DNA of 64,000 nt from Sphingomonas faeni (GCF_023195535.1 NZ_JALPNF010000001.1:806001-870000); one strand, 5' to 3'; numbered from the stretch's first letter, positions 24,452 to 32,732 are shown. The notes: generated by a model not told the origin, from the letters alone. Numbers and translations: made by a program.

Positions 24452-25467
24452 GCGGCGCGCCTGACGTTGGTGACGATGCGCGTCCAGGCTTCGGCGAACT
24501 TCGCGACATCGTCGGGCGTGGTGGTCCAGCCGAAGCTGACGCGGACGACCTCGGCCGCGGCTTCGGGCGTGTAGCCCATTGCCGCGAGGACGTGGCTCGG
24601 GCGCATGCTGCCCGACGAACACGCGCTGCCCGCGGAGACGGCGAACCTGGCCATGTCGAGGCGGATCAACTGCGCGGCGGAGCTTACGCCGGGCATGCGG
24701 TAGGAGGCTATCGTGGGGATGCGCAGGGCGTGGTGCGCGACTATCTCGCCGCCGCCTGCGAGGATCGCGGCGTCGAGGGTGGCGCGGAGATCGGCCATGT
24801 CGGCGAACCAGTCTCGCGGAGCCTCCAGCGCCGCGGCGAAACCGAGTGCGCCGGGGAGGTTCTCGGTGCCGCCGCGATAGCCGCGTTCCTGTCCGCCGGT
24901 CGGGTCGAGCAGGCCGAGGTCGCGGACCAGCAGCGCGCCTATGCCGGGGGGGCCGCCGAGCTTGTGCGCGGAGACGATGAGAAGGTCAGCGTCGGGGAGC
25001 GGGAGCTTGCCGGCGGTCTGCGCGCAGTCGGCGATGCGGAAGCCGGTGGCGGAGCCTTGCAGAACGCCGGTTTCGCTGTTGGCGGACTGGAGCGCGATCG
25101 ACCCTGAGCCCTCCCGGTTCATCACGATGCCGCCCGCATCGACGTCGACCATGACCGGCTGTTCCGCGGCTCTGAGAATAGCGTCATGCTCCACCGCCGC
25201 TACGCCGATGCCCGGCCGCCCCCGCAACGCGAGCGCCGCGGACTCGCTGGCGCCGCTCGTCAGGATCACGTGGTGCGGCCAGTCCAGCGCCTTGGCGATA
25301 CGCGTCCGCGCATGCTCCAGCGCAGCCCGCGCCCCGCGGCCCTCGGCATGCGGCGAGGACGGGTTCGCCCAGCGCGCCATGCCTTCCGTCACCGCCGCCA
25401 TCGCCTCGGGGCGCATCGGCGTGGTGGCGGCGTGATCGAGGTAGATGCGGGACAGGACCGGTTCCAA
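24448..25467 (-). CDS. Cysteine desulfurase, NifS/IscS type (first of tandem pair, short)
   Basis: A 339-residue desulfurase, on the short side for the family (usually 380-400). The start YLDHAATTPMRPEAM, PLP Lys K169 in SAHKLGGPPGIG, and catalytic Cys C283 in SAGSACSSGSMRPSHV are all present, so it is probably active. Parts between the PLP-binding SGASESAAL and the Lys are compressed. Begins with a TTG codon (ATG absent upstream). Divergent from the hydrolase gene at 25549. It leads the desulfurase-desulfurase-ferredoxin unit. Confidence 0.92.
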   Translation of the reverse strand: MEPVLSRIYLDHAATTPMRPEAMAAVTEGMARWANPSSPHAEGRGARAALEHARTRIAKALDWPHHVILTSGASESAALALRGRPGIGVAAVEHDAILRAAEQPVMVDVDAGGIVMNREGSGSIALQSANSETGVLQGSATGFRIADCAQTAGKLPLPDADLLIVSAHKLGGPPGIGALLVRDLGLLDPTGGQERGYRGGTENLPGALGFAAALEAPRDWFADMADLRATLDAAILAGGGEIVAHHALRIPTIASYRMPGVSSAAQLIRLDMARFAVSAGSACSSGSMRPSHVLAAMGYTPEAAAEVVRVSFGWTTTPDDVAKFAEAWTRIVTNVRRAA

Positions 25468-25548
25468 TTGCGAAAAGGGGCTCGAACGCTATATAGCGCG
25501 CATAATCAGGCACTCCACCCGAGTGCGTATCCCAGCTCGCGAGTGCCC

Positions 25549-26205
25549 ATGCCAGAAGTCATTTTCCCCGGTCCCGAAGGCCGTCTCGAAGGTCGTTTTG
25601 CGCCGGCTCCGCGTCCGCGTGCGCCGGTCGCGATGATCCTGCACCCGCATCCGTCGGCCGGTGGCACGATGAACAACGCGATCGTCCAGCAGCTCTACAA
25701 GACGTTCCAGCGGCGCGGGTTCGCGACGCTGCGGTTCAATTTCCGCGGTGTGGGGAAAAGCCAGGGCGTGTTCGACAATGGCGTTGGCGAGCTGTCGGAT
25801 GCGGCGAGCGCGCTCGACTGGGTGCAGAGCTTCCATCCCGAGGCGCAGACGACCTGGATCGCGGGCGTGAGCTTCGGTGCGTGGATCGGCATGCAGCTGC
25901 TGATGCGCCGGCCCGAGATCCGCGGGTTCATCTCGGTCGCGCCGCCGGCGAACCTGTACGACTTCACGTTCCTTGCGCCTTGTCCGTCGAGCGGGATCAT
26001 CATCCAGGGCGAGGCCGATGAGGTCGCGACGCCAGGTGCTACGCAGAAGCTGGTGGACAAGCTGCGGACGCAGAAGCACATCACGATCCATCACGACACG
26101 ATCCCGAAGGCGAACCACTTCTTCGAGCACGAGATGCCGGACCTGATGGGAAGCGTGGACAAGTATCTCGACATGCGCCTCGACCCGAACTCGCCGATCC
26201 GGTGA
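25549..26205 (+). CDS. Alpha/beta hydrolase
   Basis: A 218-residue cytoplasmic alpha/beta hydrolase of the small group often annotated as alpha/beta superfamily hydrolase or YfaQ/dienelactone-like. Visible: ILHPHPSAGGTMNN (oxyanion-hole region), FNFRGVGKSQG, the nucleophile elbow GVSFGAWIG, and a late His in KANHFFEHE. The substrate is unknown. It begins at MPEVIFPGPEG, 82 bases from the divergent desulfurase start. Confidence 0.88.
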   Translation: MPEVIFPGPEGRLEGRFAPAPRPRAPVAMILHPHPSAGGTMNNAIVQQLYKTFQRRGFATLRFNFRGVGKSQGVFDNGVGELSDAASALDWVQSFHPEAQTTWIAGVSFGAWIGMQLLMRRPEIRGFISVAPPANLYDFTFLAPCPSSGIIIQGEADEVATPGATQKLVDKLRTQKHITIHHDTIPKANHFFEHEMPDLMGSVDKYLDMRLDPNSPIR

Positions 26206-26212
26206 AGAACCT

Positions 26213-26352
26213 CCCTTCTCCCCTCGGGGAGAAGGTGGCGCGCCAGCGTCGGATGAGGGGGAGTTGGGATAGGCTGGCGCGTGTCAACTCCCCTCACCCT
26301 CCCACCGCAAGAACGGCGGGCCCCTCCCTCTCCCCCCAAAGTGGAGAGGGAC
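26213..26352. repeat. GC-rich intergenic repeat region
   Basis: Contains short hairpins (CTTCTCCCCTCGGGGAGAAG) and paired segments resembling a dispersed repeat (GATGAGGGGGAGTTG opposite CAACTCCCCTCACCCTCC; GGCGCGCCAGC near GCTGGCGCG). It separates the convergent hydrolase and small membrane protein genes. Confidence 0.6.
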
Positions 26353-26357
26353 TTAAG

Positions 26358-26537
26358 TCAGAGCGTCCAGATCGCTACGTTGGCCAGCAACACCGCGGCC
26401 ATGATCAGCATCAGCACGCCCTTTTTCGTGTCCTGCTTCTTCACGATCAGCACGATCCCACCGATCAGGCAGGCGAACATTGCCAGCATGGCGATGGCGG
26501 GAGCTGCGGCGGCGATGCTGGTGAGGGCGGCGTTCAT
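26358..26537 (-). CDS. Small two-helix membrane protein
   Basis: A 59-residue protein, essentially two transmembrane helices (about residues 11-33 and 40-59) joined by a Lys/Asp-rich turn (KKQDTKKG). It begins MNAALTSIAAAA with AGGGTGG upstream of the ATG; the much longer upstream frame is a shadow of the gene on the other strand. No family recognised. Divergent from the exported protein at 26637. Confidence 0.65.
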   Translation of the reverse strand: MNAALTSIAAAAPAIAMLAMFACLIGGIVLIVKKQDTKKGVLMLIMAAVLLANVAIWTL

Positions 26538-26636
26538 GCCGTCCGATACGCCACCCTGGCCGGGGATTGAAGCGCGTTGACTTCGCGTGCCGCAGGGCAA
26601 TAGCTTGGCAACCTCGATCGGAGGCTCGGAGGTATT

Positions 26637-27218
26637 ATGCTGGCCTTTCTCGCGATGATCGCCGCGCAGACACCGCCACCGTCCAACTGCCAATACGACA
26701 AGCCCGCAATGATGGCACTCGACGAACGCGCGTTCGATCAGACCATGACGGGCGGCTGGCGCACGCTCGCCAATGCCGGCTGCGATGCGCAGGCCGCCGA
26801 CCTGATCGCCGAATGGCGCGCGGGTCATCCCGCCAACCCGCGCACTGCCGGGCTGTTGCAATGGCATGAAGGCCAGTTGCGCGCGAACGCCGGACAGACC
26901 GCGCGCGCGGTGGCGCTGTTTGAAGCCGCGCGCAAACCGGTGGAGCAGGATGCCGGGTTCGGCTGGAACCTCTATGTCGACGGCAGCATCGCGTTCCTGC
27001 GCCGCGACCTCGCCGGTCTAGACACCGCCCGCGCCAAGCTCGCTGCGCTCCCCCGTCCGGCCGGCTATGCCCCGGTGGGGGCGGACGGCAAGCCGCGCGC
27101 CTATGCTTGGCCGATGAACCTCAACATTCTCGACGGCTTCGTCGCGTGCTGGAACCGGAGCTACCAGCAGGCCTATGCGTGCGCGAAGCCGGCGGTGAAG
27201 ACCCTGCCGCCAGAGTAA
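26637..27218 (+). CDS. Hypothetical exported protein
   Basis: A 193-residue protein with a short hydrophobic start (MLAFLAMIAAQ) that may be a signal peptide. The rest is Ala-rich and helical, with helix pairs (TAGLLQWHEGQLRANAGQTA and ARAVALFEAARKPV) that look like two TPR-like repeats. Four cysteines are present, two near the C-terminus (FVACWNRSYQQAYACAKP), suggesting disulfides in the periplasm. A strong GGAGG lies before the start. I do not recognise a named family. Confidence 0.7.
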   Translation: MLAFLAMIAAQTPPPSNCQYDKPAMMALDERAFDQTMTGGWRTLANAGCDAQAADLIAEWRAGHPANPRTAGLLQWHEGQLRANAGQTARAVALFEAARKPVEQDAGFGWNLYVDGSIAFLRRDLAGLDTARAKLAALPRPAGYAPVGADGKPRAYAWPMNLNILDGFVACWNRSYQQAYACAKPAVKTLPPE

Positions 27219-28181
27219 TCAGCCCGCCATCGCCTTTGCATAGGCGGCGAGGTCGACGTTCCCGCCGGACAGGATGACCAGCAGCCCGGGTTCGAGCGCC
27301 ACCTTGCCAGCCAGCGCCGCCGCCAGCCCGACCGCGCCGCCCGGTTCGATCACCAGTCGGAGTTTCTCCGCCGCCCAGCGTTGCGCCGCGGCGATCTCCG
27401 GTTCGCTGACCGCGACCCCGATCGCGTCGCGGCGGGAGAGGACGTCGAACGTCAGCGAGGACACTCGCAAGGTCTGGAGCGAATCGCAGGCGGTCGGCGG
27501 CGGGTTGGGACCGACCGGTTCGATCCACGATGCCTCCAGCGAACGGCGCATGTCGTCCCAGCCTTCGGGCTCGACGACGGTGATCGCGCTGTCCTTCAAC
27601 GCCAGCGCGATGCCGGCCGAGAGACCGCCACCGCCGCACGGCACGATCACGCGAGTCGGCGCTCCTAATCCCAGCACCGCCATCTGTGCGGCCGCTTCGA
27701 TTCCCGCGCTCCCCTGCCCCTCGATGATCCACGGATCGTCGAAGCTCGGCACCAGCGTCGCACCGCTTGCCTCGGCAAGGCGCCCGGCGATCGCCTCGCG
27801 ACTTTCGGTCGCACGGTCGTAGGTCACCACCTCCGCGCCGAGCGCCAAGGTCGATTCGCGTTTCAGTCGCGGCGCGTCCGACGGCATCACGATCGTCGCC
27901 GCCATCCCGAGCCGCTTCGCCGCCCAGGCCACGCCCTGCGCGTGATTGCCCGACGAAAACGCGACGACGCCTTTTTTTCGCGCGGCGTCGTCCAATGCGG
28001 TGAGCCGATGCCACGCGCCGCGAATCTTGAACGCGCCGATTGGTTGCAACGATTCAGCCTTGAACGCGACCGGTACACCCTTGATTTCGCTCACAAACAG
28101 CGGGGTCGGCGGAAGTATCCGCGCGATCTTTTCCGCGGCGTCCCGCACCCCCGCCCACGTTGGCTGTCGCAAAATCGTCAC
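27219..28181 (-). CDS. Threonine ammonia-lyase / serine dehydratase-like PLP enzyme
   Basis: A 320-residue fold-type II PLP enzyme. The PLP Lys is K52 in GAFKIRGAWHRL; the phosphate-binding glycine loop is CGGGGLSAGIALAL; HAQGVAWAAKRLG follows the SSGNHAQG motif. Length and lack of a C-terminal ACT domain match catabolic threonine/serine dehydratases rather than biosynthetic IlvA, so it probably deaminates L-threonine or L-serine; a racemase activity is also possible for this group. GTG start. Convergent with the preceding gene (stops abut) and divergent from the ornithine decarboxylase. Confidence 0.86.
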   Translation of the reverse strand: MTILRQPTWAGVRDAAEKIARILPPTPLFVSEIKGVPVAFKAESLQPIGAFKIRGAWHRLTALDDAARKKGVVAFSSGNHAQGVAWAAKRLGMAATIVMPSDAPRLKRESTLALGAEVVTYDRATESREAIAGRLAEASGATLVPSFDDPWIIEGQGSAGIEAAAQMAVLGLGAPTRVIVPCGGGGLSAGIALALKDSAITVVEPEGWDDMRRSLEASWIEPVGPNPPPTACDSLQTLRVSSLTFDVLSRRDAIGVAVSEPEIAAAQRWAAEKLRLVIEPGGAVGLAAALAGKVALEPGLLVILSGGNVDLAAYAKAMAG

Positions 28182-28208
28182 ACACTGGCTCCTATGCGGC
28201 CAACCCTA

Positions 28209-28318
28209 TTTACATGGGGGGCAAGCGACCGTAGATCGCCCTTCCGCTGCCCCATGGGACTTCCAACCGCAAGGCAGTGTTTTCGTAATTTGTCTCAGGA
28301 CATTGGAGGTCCCTTGAA
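28209..28318 (+). promoter_or_regulatory. speF-type leader RNA of ornithine decarboxylase
   Basis: The 5' leader of the decarboxylase folds into two long helices. CATGGGGGGCA (28213-28223) pairs with TGCCCCATG (28248-28256), and GGGACTTCCAA (28256-28266) pairs over 11 positions, one G-U, with TTGGAGGTCCC (28303-28313). The second helix buries GGAGG, the Shine-Dalgarno of the TTG start at 28319. Alphaproteobacterial ornithine decarboxylase genes are known to carry the speF RNA motif; placement and structure fit it, but I could not run a covariance model. Confidence 0.75.
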
Positions 28319-29554
28319 TTGGTCAAGCATCATATCGCGCTGGGGTTAGCGAAAGCCCATTCGACCGCCGACATCTCCTGCATCGGGAGCGGCATCGACA
28401 TCGCTAAAGGGCGCCCGGTCAACCCGGTAACGCTCGTTCGTCCGCACGCTGCTGCGCGCGCCGCTCGGTTCTTCGTCGAGAAGTTCCCGGGTCGTTCGAT
28501 GTATGCGGTGAAGGCGAACCCGTCTCCCGAACTCCTGCAGATCCTGTGGGACAACGGCATCACGCATTACGACGTGGCGTCGATCGCCGAAGTGCGCCTG
28601 GTCGCACGGACGCTTCCCGAGGCTACGCTGTGCTTCATGCACCCCGTGAAAGCCGAGGAAGCAATCGCAGAGGCGTATTTCACGCACGGCGTCCGCACCT
28701 TCAGCCTTGATAGCCTGGAAGAGCTCGACAAGGTCGTTCGCGCCACCCGCGAAGCCACCGACCTGACGCTCTGCGTGCGGTTGCGCGTGTCGTCGGAGCA
28801 TTCGAAGCTGTCGCTGGCGTCGAAGTTCGGCGCGGCCCCGCATGAAGCCAAGGAGCTGCTGTTCGCAGCCCGCCAGGCAGCGGACGCGCTCGGCATCTGC
28901 TTCCATGTCGGTTCGCAGGCGATGACCCCGGAGGCGTATTCCAACGCAATGGAGCGCGTCCGTGCGGCGATCGTCGAAGCGGCGGTCACGGTCGACGTCA
29001 TCGACGTCGGCGGCGGCTTCCCGTCGTCCTATCCCGGCATGGAGCCCCCGCCGCTCGAGCATTTCTTCGAGACGATCCACCGTGCGTTCGAATCGCTGCC
29101 CGTCAGCTATTCGTCCGAGCTTTGGTGCGAGCCGGGCCGGGCATTGTGCGCGGAATATTCGTCGATCATCGTGCGTGTCGAAAAGCGTCGCGGGACCGAG
29201 CTGTACATCAACGACGGTGCGTATGGCGCGCTGTTCGATGCGGCGCATATCGGCTGGCGTTTCCCGACCGAACTGCTCCGCGAACCGGACAGTCGTGCGA
29301 AGGACATGGAGTTCAGCTTCTACGGTCCGACGTGCGACGACATGGACTATATGGTCGGCCCGTTCATGCTGCCCGCGGACACGCAGGCCGGCGATTATAT
29401 CGAGATCGGCATGCTCGGCGCGTACGGCTCGGCGATGCGGACCGCGTTCAACGGGTTCGGATCGGACGAGACGGTGATCGTCACCGACGAGCCGATGGTC
29501 TCGTTGTATGACGAGCGCTTCCAGGACCTCGCGTCGAACGTCGTCAAGCTGTAA
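28319..29554 (+). CDS. Ornithine (lysine/ornithine) decarboxylase
   Basis: A 411-residue fold-type III PLP decarboxylase of the eukaryotic-type ODC/DapDC family, producing putrescine (or cadaverine). The PLP Lys is K65 in MYAVKANPSPELL; the CEPGRAL motif binds PLP phosphate, HVGSQAM and VIDVGGGFPSSYPGME are family landmarks, and the catalytic Cys is in YGPTCDDMDYM. Starts at TTG with GGAGG 9 bases upstream, a Shine-Dalgarno that the leader helix can hide. Followed by the homospermidine synthase-like gene, so putrescine is its likely product. Confidence 0.92.
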   Translation: MVKHHIALGLAKAHSTADISCIGSGIDIAKGRPVNPVTLVRPHAAARAARFFVEKFPGRSMYAVKANPSPELLQILWDNGITHYDVASIAEVRLVARTLPEATLCFMHPVKAEEAIAEAYFTHGVRTFSLDSLEELDKVVRATREATDLTLCVRLRVSSEHSKLSLASKFGAAPHEAKELLFAARQAADALGICFHVGSQAMTPEAYSNAMERVRAAIVEAAVTVDVIDVGGGFPSSYPGMEPPPLEHFFETIHRAFESLPVSYSSELWCEPGRALCAEYSSIIVRVEKRRGTELYINDGAYGALFDAAHIGWRFPTELLREPDSRAKDMEFSFYGPTCDDMDYMVGPFMLPADTQAGDYIEIGMLGAYGSAMRTAFNGFGSDETVIVTDEPMVSLYDERFQDLASNVVKL

Positions 29555-29573
29555 CTACCAACCACTATCGTTC

Positions 29574-29656
29574 GTCACCCCAGCGCACGCTAGGGTCTTC
29601 ATGGGGCGGTCGCATCGTGCGCCTCCAGGAGACCCCAGCTTTCGCTGGGGTGACGG
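29574..29656. repeat. Palindromic intergenic repeat (GTCACCCC type)
   Basis: Arms GTCACCCCAGCGCACGCTAG and CAGCTTTCGCTGGGGTGACGG, same family as 1221. It sits between the two polyamine genes, where it would be transcribed and could weaken read-through or stabilise the upstream message. Confidence 0.85.
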
Positions 29657-29690
29657 CTGTTTGCAATTTGCTGTTTGCTAGGGATTAGAC

Positions 29691-30752
29691 ATGACCGAAG
29701 ACACCCGCATCGACGCGCAGCGCAAGGCGGAACTCCTTTCCACCACCGTCGAGCATATCGACATCACCAGCTTCGACGCGCGGCCGATCGTCGATGCGAT
29801 GAAGAAGATGTCGTTCACCAGCCGCGATCTCGGCCGTGCGACCGACATCTACAACCAGATGCTGGCCGACAAGGACTGCACGATCTTCCTCGTGATCGCG
29901 GGCTCGACGAGCGCCGGCGGTTGCATGGATCTGTACGCCGAGCTGCTGCGCAACAACATGATCGACGGCATCGTCGCGACCGGCGCGACGATCGTCGACA
30001 TGGATTTCTTCGAGGGCCTCGGCCACAAGCATTATCAGGCGCTCGAAGTGCCGCACGACGACGTGCTGCGCTCGCTGATGATCGACCGGATCTACGACAC
30101 CTATATCGACGAGGAAGAGCTCCAGCACGTCGATCACACGATCTTCGAGATCGCCGAGACGCTAGAGCCGCGCGCCTATTCCAGCCGTGAGTTCATCCGC
30201 GAGATGGGCAAGTATCTCGTCGAGCACGGCAAGAAGGAGAACAGCCTCGTCAAGCTCGCCTATGAGCATGACGTACCGATCTTCTGCCCGGCGTTCGTCG
30301 ATTCTTCGGCGGGCTTCGGGCTGGTCAAGCACCAGGTCGACGCGGTGAAGGCCGGCAAGCCGTACATGGTCCTCGACGCGATCGCCGACTTCCGCGAGCT
30401 CACCGAGATCAAGATCAAGGCGGGTACCACGGGCTTGCTGATGATCGGTGGCGGCGTGCCGAAGAACTTCATCCAGGACACCGTCGTCTGCGCCGAGATC
30501 CTCGGCCATGACGACGTCCAGGTGCACAAGTACGCGGTGCAGATCACGGTTGCCGACGTCCGCGACGGTGCGTGCTCGTCGTCGACGCTGCAGGAAGCGG
30601 CTTCGTGGGGCAAGGTGAACACGGGCATCGAGCAGATGGTGTTCGCGGAAGCCGGTTCGGTGATGCCGCTGCTGGCGTCGGACGCGTATCATCGTGGGCT
30701 CTGGAAGGACCGCCCGGTCCGCAAGTGGGGCGCCAGCTTCGACAAGGCCTGA
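29691..30752 (+). CDS. Homospermidine synthase of the deoxyhypusine-synthase family
   Basis: A 353-residue protein of the deoxyhypusine synthase family. The NAD-binding and active-site features are present, including the catalytic Lys K308 in EAASWGKVNTG, equivalent to the Lys that forms the enzyme-aminobutyl intermediate in eukaryotic enzymes. Bacteria have no eIF5A, and a DHS-derived enzyme that makes sym-homospermidine from putrescine is established in alphaproteobacteria. Lying just after ornithine decarboxylase, it very probably makes homospermidine here. The name deoxyhypusine synthase, often given automatically, would be misleading. Confidence 0.9.
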   Translation: MTEDTRIDAQRKAELLSTTVEHIDITSFDARPIVDAMKKMSFTSRDLGRATDIYNQMLADKDCTIFLVIAGSTSAGGCMDLYAELLRNNMIDGIVATGATIVDMDFFEGLGHKHYQALEVPHDDVLRSLMIDRIYDTYIDEEELQHVDHTIFEIAETLEPRAYSSREFIREMGKYLVEHGKKENSLVKLAYEHDVPIFCPAFVDSSAGFGLVKHQVDAVKAGKPYMVLDAIADFRELTEIKIKAGTTGLLMIGGGVPKNFIQDTVVCAEILGHDDVQVHKYAVQITVADVRDGACSSSTLQEAASWGKVNTGIEQMVFAEAGSVMPLLASDAYHRGLWKDRPVRKWGASFDKA

Positions 30753-30758
30753 ACCTTA

Positions 30759-30885
30759 CGATCCTCCCCCGCCAGGGGGAGGTGGCAGGCGCTTGCCTGA
30801 CGGAGGGGGAGGACGCGGAACCGACGTTATTGCCGCCTCCCCCTCCGTCGCTTCGCGACATCTCCCCCCTGGCGGGGGAGGATTG
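30759..30885. repeat. Composite palindromic repeat, family A copy 4
   Basis: Same outer and inner arms as at 1816 (CGATCCTCCCCCGCCAGG to CTGGCGGGGGAGGATTG). It follows the homospermidine synthase stop. Confidence 0.9.
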
Positions 30886-30928
30886 AGTGAAATTCGATCT
30901 ACGTTGCCCTAACCCGACAATTGATGCA

Positions 30929-30957
30929 GCCTCCCGGATAACCGGGGGAGGCTTTTT
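30929..30957 (+). terminator. Hairpin with T-run immediately before the MAPEG start codon
   Basis: GCCTCCCGG pairs with CCGGGGGAGGC (two bases bulged), followed by TTTTT ending one base before the ATG at 30959. It looks like an intrinsic terminator, yet its 3' arm contains the only Shine-Dalgarno (GGGGAG) of the next gene. Confidence 0.7.
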
Positions 30958-30958
30958 C

Positions 30959-31384
30959 ATGCATAGCGACATCCTGCGACCGATGGTCGTGCTGATCGCG
31001 TGGACGCTCGTCATGCTGGGCTGGATGCTCGCCACGCGGCTGCCGGCGATGAAGGCGGCAGGCGTCGACATGAGCACGCTCGTCGGCACCAAGGCCTCCG
31101 ATGCCGACCGCTCGCTGCCGCCCCAGGCGCAGTGGAAGGTCCATAACTACAACCATCTGATGGAGCAGCCGACGCTGTTCTACGCGGTCTGCACCGTGCT
31201 GGCGCTGAGCGGCACGGGCAACGGGATCAACGCCTGGATCGCGTGGGCGTATGTCGGTCTGCGAATCGTCCACAGTCTGATCCAGGCGACCAGCAACCGC
31301 GTCCGCTACCGGTTCGTGGTCTTCATGCTGTCGAGCGTGACGCTCGTGGCACTCACCCTGCACGCCGCGCTCGCGGTATTCTGA
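30959..31384 (+). CDS. MAPEG family membrane protein
   Basis: A 141-residue protein with four transmembrane helices (for example residues 8-28 and 118-138) in the MAPEG pattern (membrane-associated proteins in eicosanoid and glutathione metabolism). The central HNYNHLMEQPTLFYAVC matches the family core, where the His/Asn/Glu cluster binds glutathione. Start taken at MHSDILRPM; a GTG at 30887 would add 24 residues encoded by the hairpin region. The substrate is unknown; bacterial members are often glutathione S-transferase-like. Confidence 0.88.
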   Translation: MHSDILRPMVVLIAWTLVMLGWMLATRLPAMKAAGVDMSTLVGTKASDADRSLPPQAQWKVHNYNHLMEQPTLFYAVCTVLALSGTGNGINAWIAWAYVGLRIVHSLIQATSNRVRYRFVVFMLSSVTLVALTLHAALAVF

Positions 31385-31462
31385 CGGCTATTCCCGCGGA
31401 ATAATGATCGATCGTGTCGCGCTCCCCTCCCCGAGCACGCGCGGATCGTCTAGTATCGCCCG

Positions 31463-32467
31463 ATGACCTTCGACCGTCGCTCGCTCCTCAGCCTACCGCT
31501 TGCCGCCGGCTTGGCGCTCCCCGCCTTCGCGCGGACCGGTGCGCAGGTCACCGCCGGCCAGCCGCGCACGACGGACCTGCCGATCTGGCCGCCCGCCGAG
31601 CGGTTCGCTTTGTGGCCCAATATCCCCCAGGGGGCGCCGAACCCACTACCGGTCCCCCGTCCGACCATGCCGCGCTATCCCGACGGCTATCGTGACTTCC
31701 AGATGCGCGGCGTGGTGCGCCCCGAAGTCGGCGTGTTCCGCCCGGCGCGGCCCGACGGTCGGGCGGTGCTGATCGTCCCCGGCGGCGGCTATTCGATCAC
31801 GTCGCTGCGCAACGAAGGCATCGACGTCGCGCGCGTGCTGAATGCGTTCGGGATCACCGCGTTCGTGCTCAGCTACCGCCTGCCGGGCGAAGGCTGGGCA
31901 GACCGAGCCGACGTGCCTCTCGCCGACGCGCAGCGCGCGATGCGGCTGATCCGTGCCAATGCCCGCGCCTACGGGATCAGGGCGGAGAAGCTCGGCGTAC
32001 TCGGCTTTTCCGCCGGGGGGCATCTCGCCGGCTCGCTGACGGTGCTGCACGACTTCAAGACCTATCGCCCGGTCGACGCCGCCGACCGCCACTCGGCACG
32101 CCCGGCCTGGGCGGGGCTCATGTACGCGGTGTCCAACATGGATCCGGGCCGAAGCCATGGCGGATCGCGCGCCAACCTGCTCGGCCCCGACCCGCTGCCC
32201 GCGGTTCAGGCGCGGTACGCGATCGACCGGCAGTTGAAGGCGGGCGATCCGCCGCTCTTTCTGGTGCACGCCGAAGACGACACCACCGTCCCCGTCGCCA
32301 ACAGCATCGACACCCTCGCCGCAGCGCGCCGCGCGGGCATTCCGGCCGAAGCGCATTTTCTACAGCATGGCGGCCACGGCTTCGGGACTCGCCTGTCGCC
32401 GCGATCGCCCGGGTCGCTCTGGCCGCAGGTGTTCGATCGCTGGATGGGCGAGCTGGTCTCGAATTAG
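31463..32467 (+). CDS. Exported alpha/beta hydrolase (esterase/acetyl-xylan-esterase-like)
   Basis: A 334-residue secreted hydrolase. The N-terminus MTFDRRSLLSLPLAAGLA carries a twin-Arg-like RRSLLSL and hydrophobic core, cleaved after FARTGAQ, suggesting Tat export. Nucleophile elbow is LGFSAGGHLAGS; HGG-type oxyanion region VPGGGYSITS and late His in QHGGHGFG complete the triad with a nearby Asp (HAEDDTTVPV). Resembles acetyl-xylan esterase or BD-FAE-type enzymes; the real substrate is unknown. Stand-alone gene. Confidence 0.86.
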   Translation: MTFDRRSLLSLPLAAGLALPAFARTGAQVTAGQPRTTDLPIWPPAERFALWPNIPQGAPNPLPVPRPTMPRYPDGYRDFQMRGVVRPEVGVFRPARPDGRAVLIVPGGGYSITSLRNEGIDVARVLNAFGITAFVLSYRLPGEGWADRADVPLADAQRAMRLIRANARAYGIRAEKLGVLGFSAGGHLAGSLTVLHDFKTYRPVDAADRHSARPAWAGLMYAVSNMDPGRSHGGSRANLLGPDPLPAVQARYAIDRQLKAGDPPLFLVHAEDDTTVPVANSIDTLAAARRAGIPAEAHFLQHGGHGFGTRLSPRSPGSLWPQVFDRWMGELVSN

Positions 32468-32534
32468 TGTCGGGGCGGGGCGAAGGAGCCAGTGACGCAA
32501 TCGAGCGTTATCATAGGATATTGGGAGAGCCACG

Positions 32535-32729
32535 ATGACCCAACCGCACAGTCAGCCGCGAGACGTCTTTCAGGAGTGCGGCGAGGTCATCATCGACGGC
32601 CCCGACGGCACGGTGATCGCGATGACCCCCGAGGCGGCGCTGCGGACGGCGGGGCGGCTCGACGATGCCGCGCTGGAGGCGCTGCTCGCACGCGCCAACC
32701 CCGGAGCCGTCCCCTTCCCGCTGCGCTAA
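32535..32729 (+). CDS. Small hypothetical protein
   Basis: A 64-residue acidic protein, no membrane helix, with TVIAMTPEAALRTAGRLDDAALEALLARA forming a likely helix pair. Starts MTQPHSQPRDVF with GGGAG upstream. Its stop lies 3 bases from the stop of the convergent amidotransferase. I do not recognise the family; codon use is like the neighbours, so it is probably real. Confidence 0.6.
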   Translation: MTQPHSQPRDVFQECGEVIIDGPDGTVIAMTPEAALRTAGRLDDAALEALLARANPGAVPFPLR

Positions 32730-32732
32730 CGC

